Part shown: positions 14,504 through 15,617 of the stretch, piece after piece
Layout: each line of letters begins with the position of its first letter
Numbering within the stretch: position 1 is the first letter of the stretch
DNA from: an uncultured bacterium
GTDB lineage: Bacteria > Actinomycetota > Coriobacteriia > Coriobacteriales > Coriobacteriaceae
DNA length: 15,617 nucleotides
Assembly (NCBI GenBank): GCA_905215945.1
Contig: CAJMRZ010000019.1
Location: 1-15,617, forward strand
Direction of reading: 5' to 3'
Program-made: the position numbers and the translations under genes
Notes under the pieces: generated by a model
What the model was told of the DNA's origin: nothing
The model's input: only the letters and a program-made list of their open reading frames with translations
The model's database searches: none

Positions 14504-15469
14504 ATGGAGAACAAGTACGTCTGCTCTGTCGATATCGGCGGAACTAAGATCGCGACTGCCATCATGGAGTACCCGGCTGACGGTAGTGTGCCCCATCCTG
14601 TTTTTGAGGCCGAGGTTCCTACCGAGGCCCAGGAGGGCGGCGAGGCCGTCTTCCAACGTATCGAGGCGTCCATCAAGGCTGCTCTCGAGGCGAATCCCGA
14701 TGTCGAGGTCCTTGGCGTCGGTATCGGTGCCGCCGGCGTCGTCGATCCCAAGACGGGCGCCATCGCGTATGCCAACGAGATCATGCCCGGCTGGTCCGGT
14801 GTTCAGTTGGGGCCGCGCCTGCGCGAGGACCTCGGTCTTCCCGTTGCCGTTGTAGGCGACGTGCAGGCTCATGCTCTGGGCGAGGCCCACTGGGGCGTCG
14901 GCAAGGGCAAGTTCTCCGTCTTGTGTCTTGGCATCGGTACGGGCATCGGTGGCGCATATGTCGAGAACGGCCGCGTGATGCAGGGCTTCCATGGTGCTGC
15001 TGGCCATATGGGCCACATCGAGTGCTCGGCTGCCGCCGGTATTCCCTGCGCCTGCGGGCGTTCCGGCCATCTGGAGTCGGTTGCTTCGGGCACTTCCATT
15101 GGTCGTATGTACGATGAGCGCTTTGGTCGCGTCGACCCCAGCCGTCCTTCGGTCGGTCGCGATGTGAACGACCTGTGCCGTGCGGGCGACGCAAAGGCGA
15201 CCGAGGTCATCCATGACGCCGGCTTTGCGCTGGGTGCCAGCTTGGGCTCGCTCGCTAACATCCTGGACCCTGAGGTCATCGTGCTTTCGGGTGGCGTGAT
15301 TCACCAAGGTCCCGATTGGCGTTCACAGACGTGGAAGGATTCGGTACACGAGGGCTATGCCAGCCAGGCGCTCGATCCGCTTCAGGACACGCCGATCCTC
15401 ATCGGTTCTCTGGAGGGCGATGCTCCGCTCATCGGTGCCGCCGAACACCTTCTTGCTTCGTTGAAGTAA
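14504..15469 (+). CDS. nanK: ROK-family kinase, probable N-acetylmannosamine kinase
   Basis: NanK phosphorylates N-acetylmannosamine with ATP to the 6-phosphate, the step after NanA. The 321-residue product has the ROK ATP motif DIGGTK (10-15), the catalytic Asp119 in VVGDVQAHALGE, LGIGTGIGGAYV (142-153) and the second phosphate region LSGGVI (261-266). In the sugar-binding motif most ROK kinases have GxxGExGH; here it is GAAGHMGH (164-171), as in E. coli NanK (LAGHIGH), which supports the ManNAc assignment. The zinc motif is CACGRSGH (182-189), with the usual last Cys replaced by His189, which could still bind zinc. The ATG at 14504 follows AAGGAGAG at good spacing. No N-terminal helix-turn-helix is present, so it is a kinase and not a ROK repressor. 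Glucokinase or fructokinase activity is the alternative. Confidence 0.85.
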   Translation: MENKYVCSVDIGGTKIATAIMEYPADGSVPHPVFEAEVPTEAQEGGEAVFQRIEASIKAALEANPDVEVLGVGIGAAGVVDPKTGAIAYANEIMPGWSGVQLGPRLREDLGLPVAVVGDVQAHALGEAHWGVGKGKFSVLCLGIGTGIGGAYVENGRVMQGFHGAAGHMGHIECSAAAGIPCACGRSGHLESVASGTSIGRMYDERFGRVDPSRPSVGRDVNDLCRAGDAKATEVIHDAGFALGASLGSLANILDPEVIVLSGGVIHQGPDWRSQTWKDSVHEGYASQALDPLQDTPILIGSLEGDAPLIGAAEHLLASLK

Positions 15470-15486
15470 ACATAACTACCAAGTGT

Positions 15487-15584
15487 GCCTTCTGAGGTGC
15501 CGCAGATTGACGTGAAAGAGGAGCGAAGCGTACTTCGGTACGCGAGCGACGGTTTGAACGTCAAGGTGCGGCGTCTCAGAAGGC
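15487..15584 (+). ncRNA. Highly structured RNA element after nanK
   Basis: Four perfect stems stack with symmetric internal loops: GCCTTCTGAG (15487-15496) with CTCAGAAGGC (15575-15584); GCCGCA (15499-15504) with TGCGGC (15567-15572); TTGACGT (15507-15513) with ACGTCAA (15558-15564); and GCGTAC (15528-15533) with GTACGC (15538-15543) on a TTCG tetraloop. Between the third and fourth stems is a symmetric 14 x 14 internal loop carrying GAGCGA on both strands (15521-15526 and 15544-15549). TGTTTT follows at 15585-15590, so it may act as a terminator. The ordered loops suggest a specific RNA or repeat family. Its class is not known to me. Confidence 0.65.
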
Positions 15585-15609
15585 TGTTTTGAGAAAGGTT
15601 GAGTCGAAC

Positions 15610-15617
15610 ATGACCGT
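15610..15617 (+). CDS. Start of a further gene, cut by the window edge
   Basis: ATG at 15610 is preceded by AGAAAGG at 15592-15598, a plausible though distant (11 nt) ribosome binding site, directly after the structured element. Only Met, Thr and part of the third codon are visible. By pathway logic a ManNAc-6-phosphate epimerase (nanE), a GlcNAc-6-P gene or a regulator would fit, but nothing in the sequence identifies it. Confidence 0.35.

Noticed and set aside
1..15617. CRISPR array, insertion sequence, phage attachment site, tRNA or rRNA
   Set aside because: No regularly spaced repeats, transposase-like proteins, terminal inverted repeats or tRNA-like cloverleaf sequences were seen on either strand.

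Overview
The window looks like the chromosome of a high-GC gut actinobacterium of the Coriobacteriia, with Collinsella the best guess. The basis is overall base composition, strong use of C- or G-ending codons in the highly biased genes, the ybaK-murJ-uvrC grouping, and a Dpp/Opp-type transporter joined to sialic acid genes. No rRNA, tRNA or database match was available, so this taxonomic call is inference. All genes I can support are on the + strand.

Region 1 (1-5502) is housekeeping: the C-terminal part of uvrA, a hairpin that could end it, and a tight group of a YbaK-type Cys-tRNA deacylase, the lipid II flippase murJ, and uvrC. Gaps in this group are 3 and 0 nt, so it is probably one transcript.

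Region 2 (5503-5866) is a 364-nt gap without a gene. It holds a candidate promoter, a LacI-like palindrome over the -35, an unusual nested inverted repeat (5666-5748), and a weak hairpin that would cover the ribosome binding site of the next gene.

Region 3 (5867 to the end) is a sugar-acid catabolic operon that I read as a sialic acid (nan) operon. In order it encodes a Tat-type lipoprotein solute-binding protein (family 5), a DppB-like permease, a fused DppC permease-DppD ATPase, a DppF-like ATPase, a CE7 acetyl esterase, a second esterase-like protein whose catalytic serine is replaced by glycine, a DHDPS/NAL-family aldolase (probable NanA) and a ROK kinase with the His substitution seen in NanK. 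A further gene begins at 15610 and is cut by the window edge. The proposed flow is import of sialic acid by the ABC transporter, removal of O-acetyl groups by the esterase, cleavage to N-acetylmannosamine and pyruvate by NanA, and phosphorylation by NanK. No epimerase, sialidase or regulator is visible in the window.

The most unusual features are non-coding and pseudo-enzymatic. Every intercistronic gap longer than 60 nt in the operon contains a strong GC-rich hairpin, and two of them (14336-14430 and 15487-15584) are about 95-98 nt long with several stacked stems. The dead esterase paralogue and the loss of the usual Fe-S cysteines in the transporter ATPase are the best protein-level leads.
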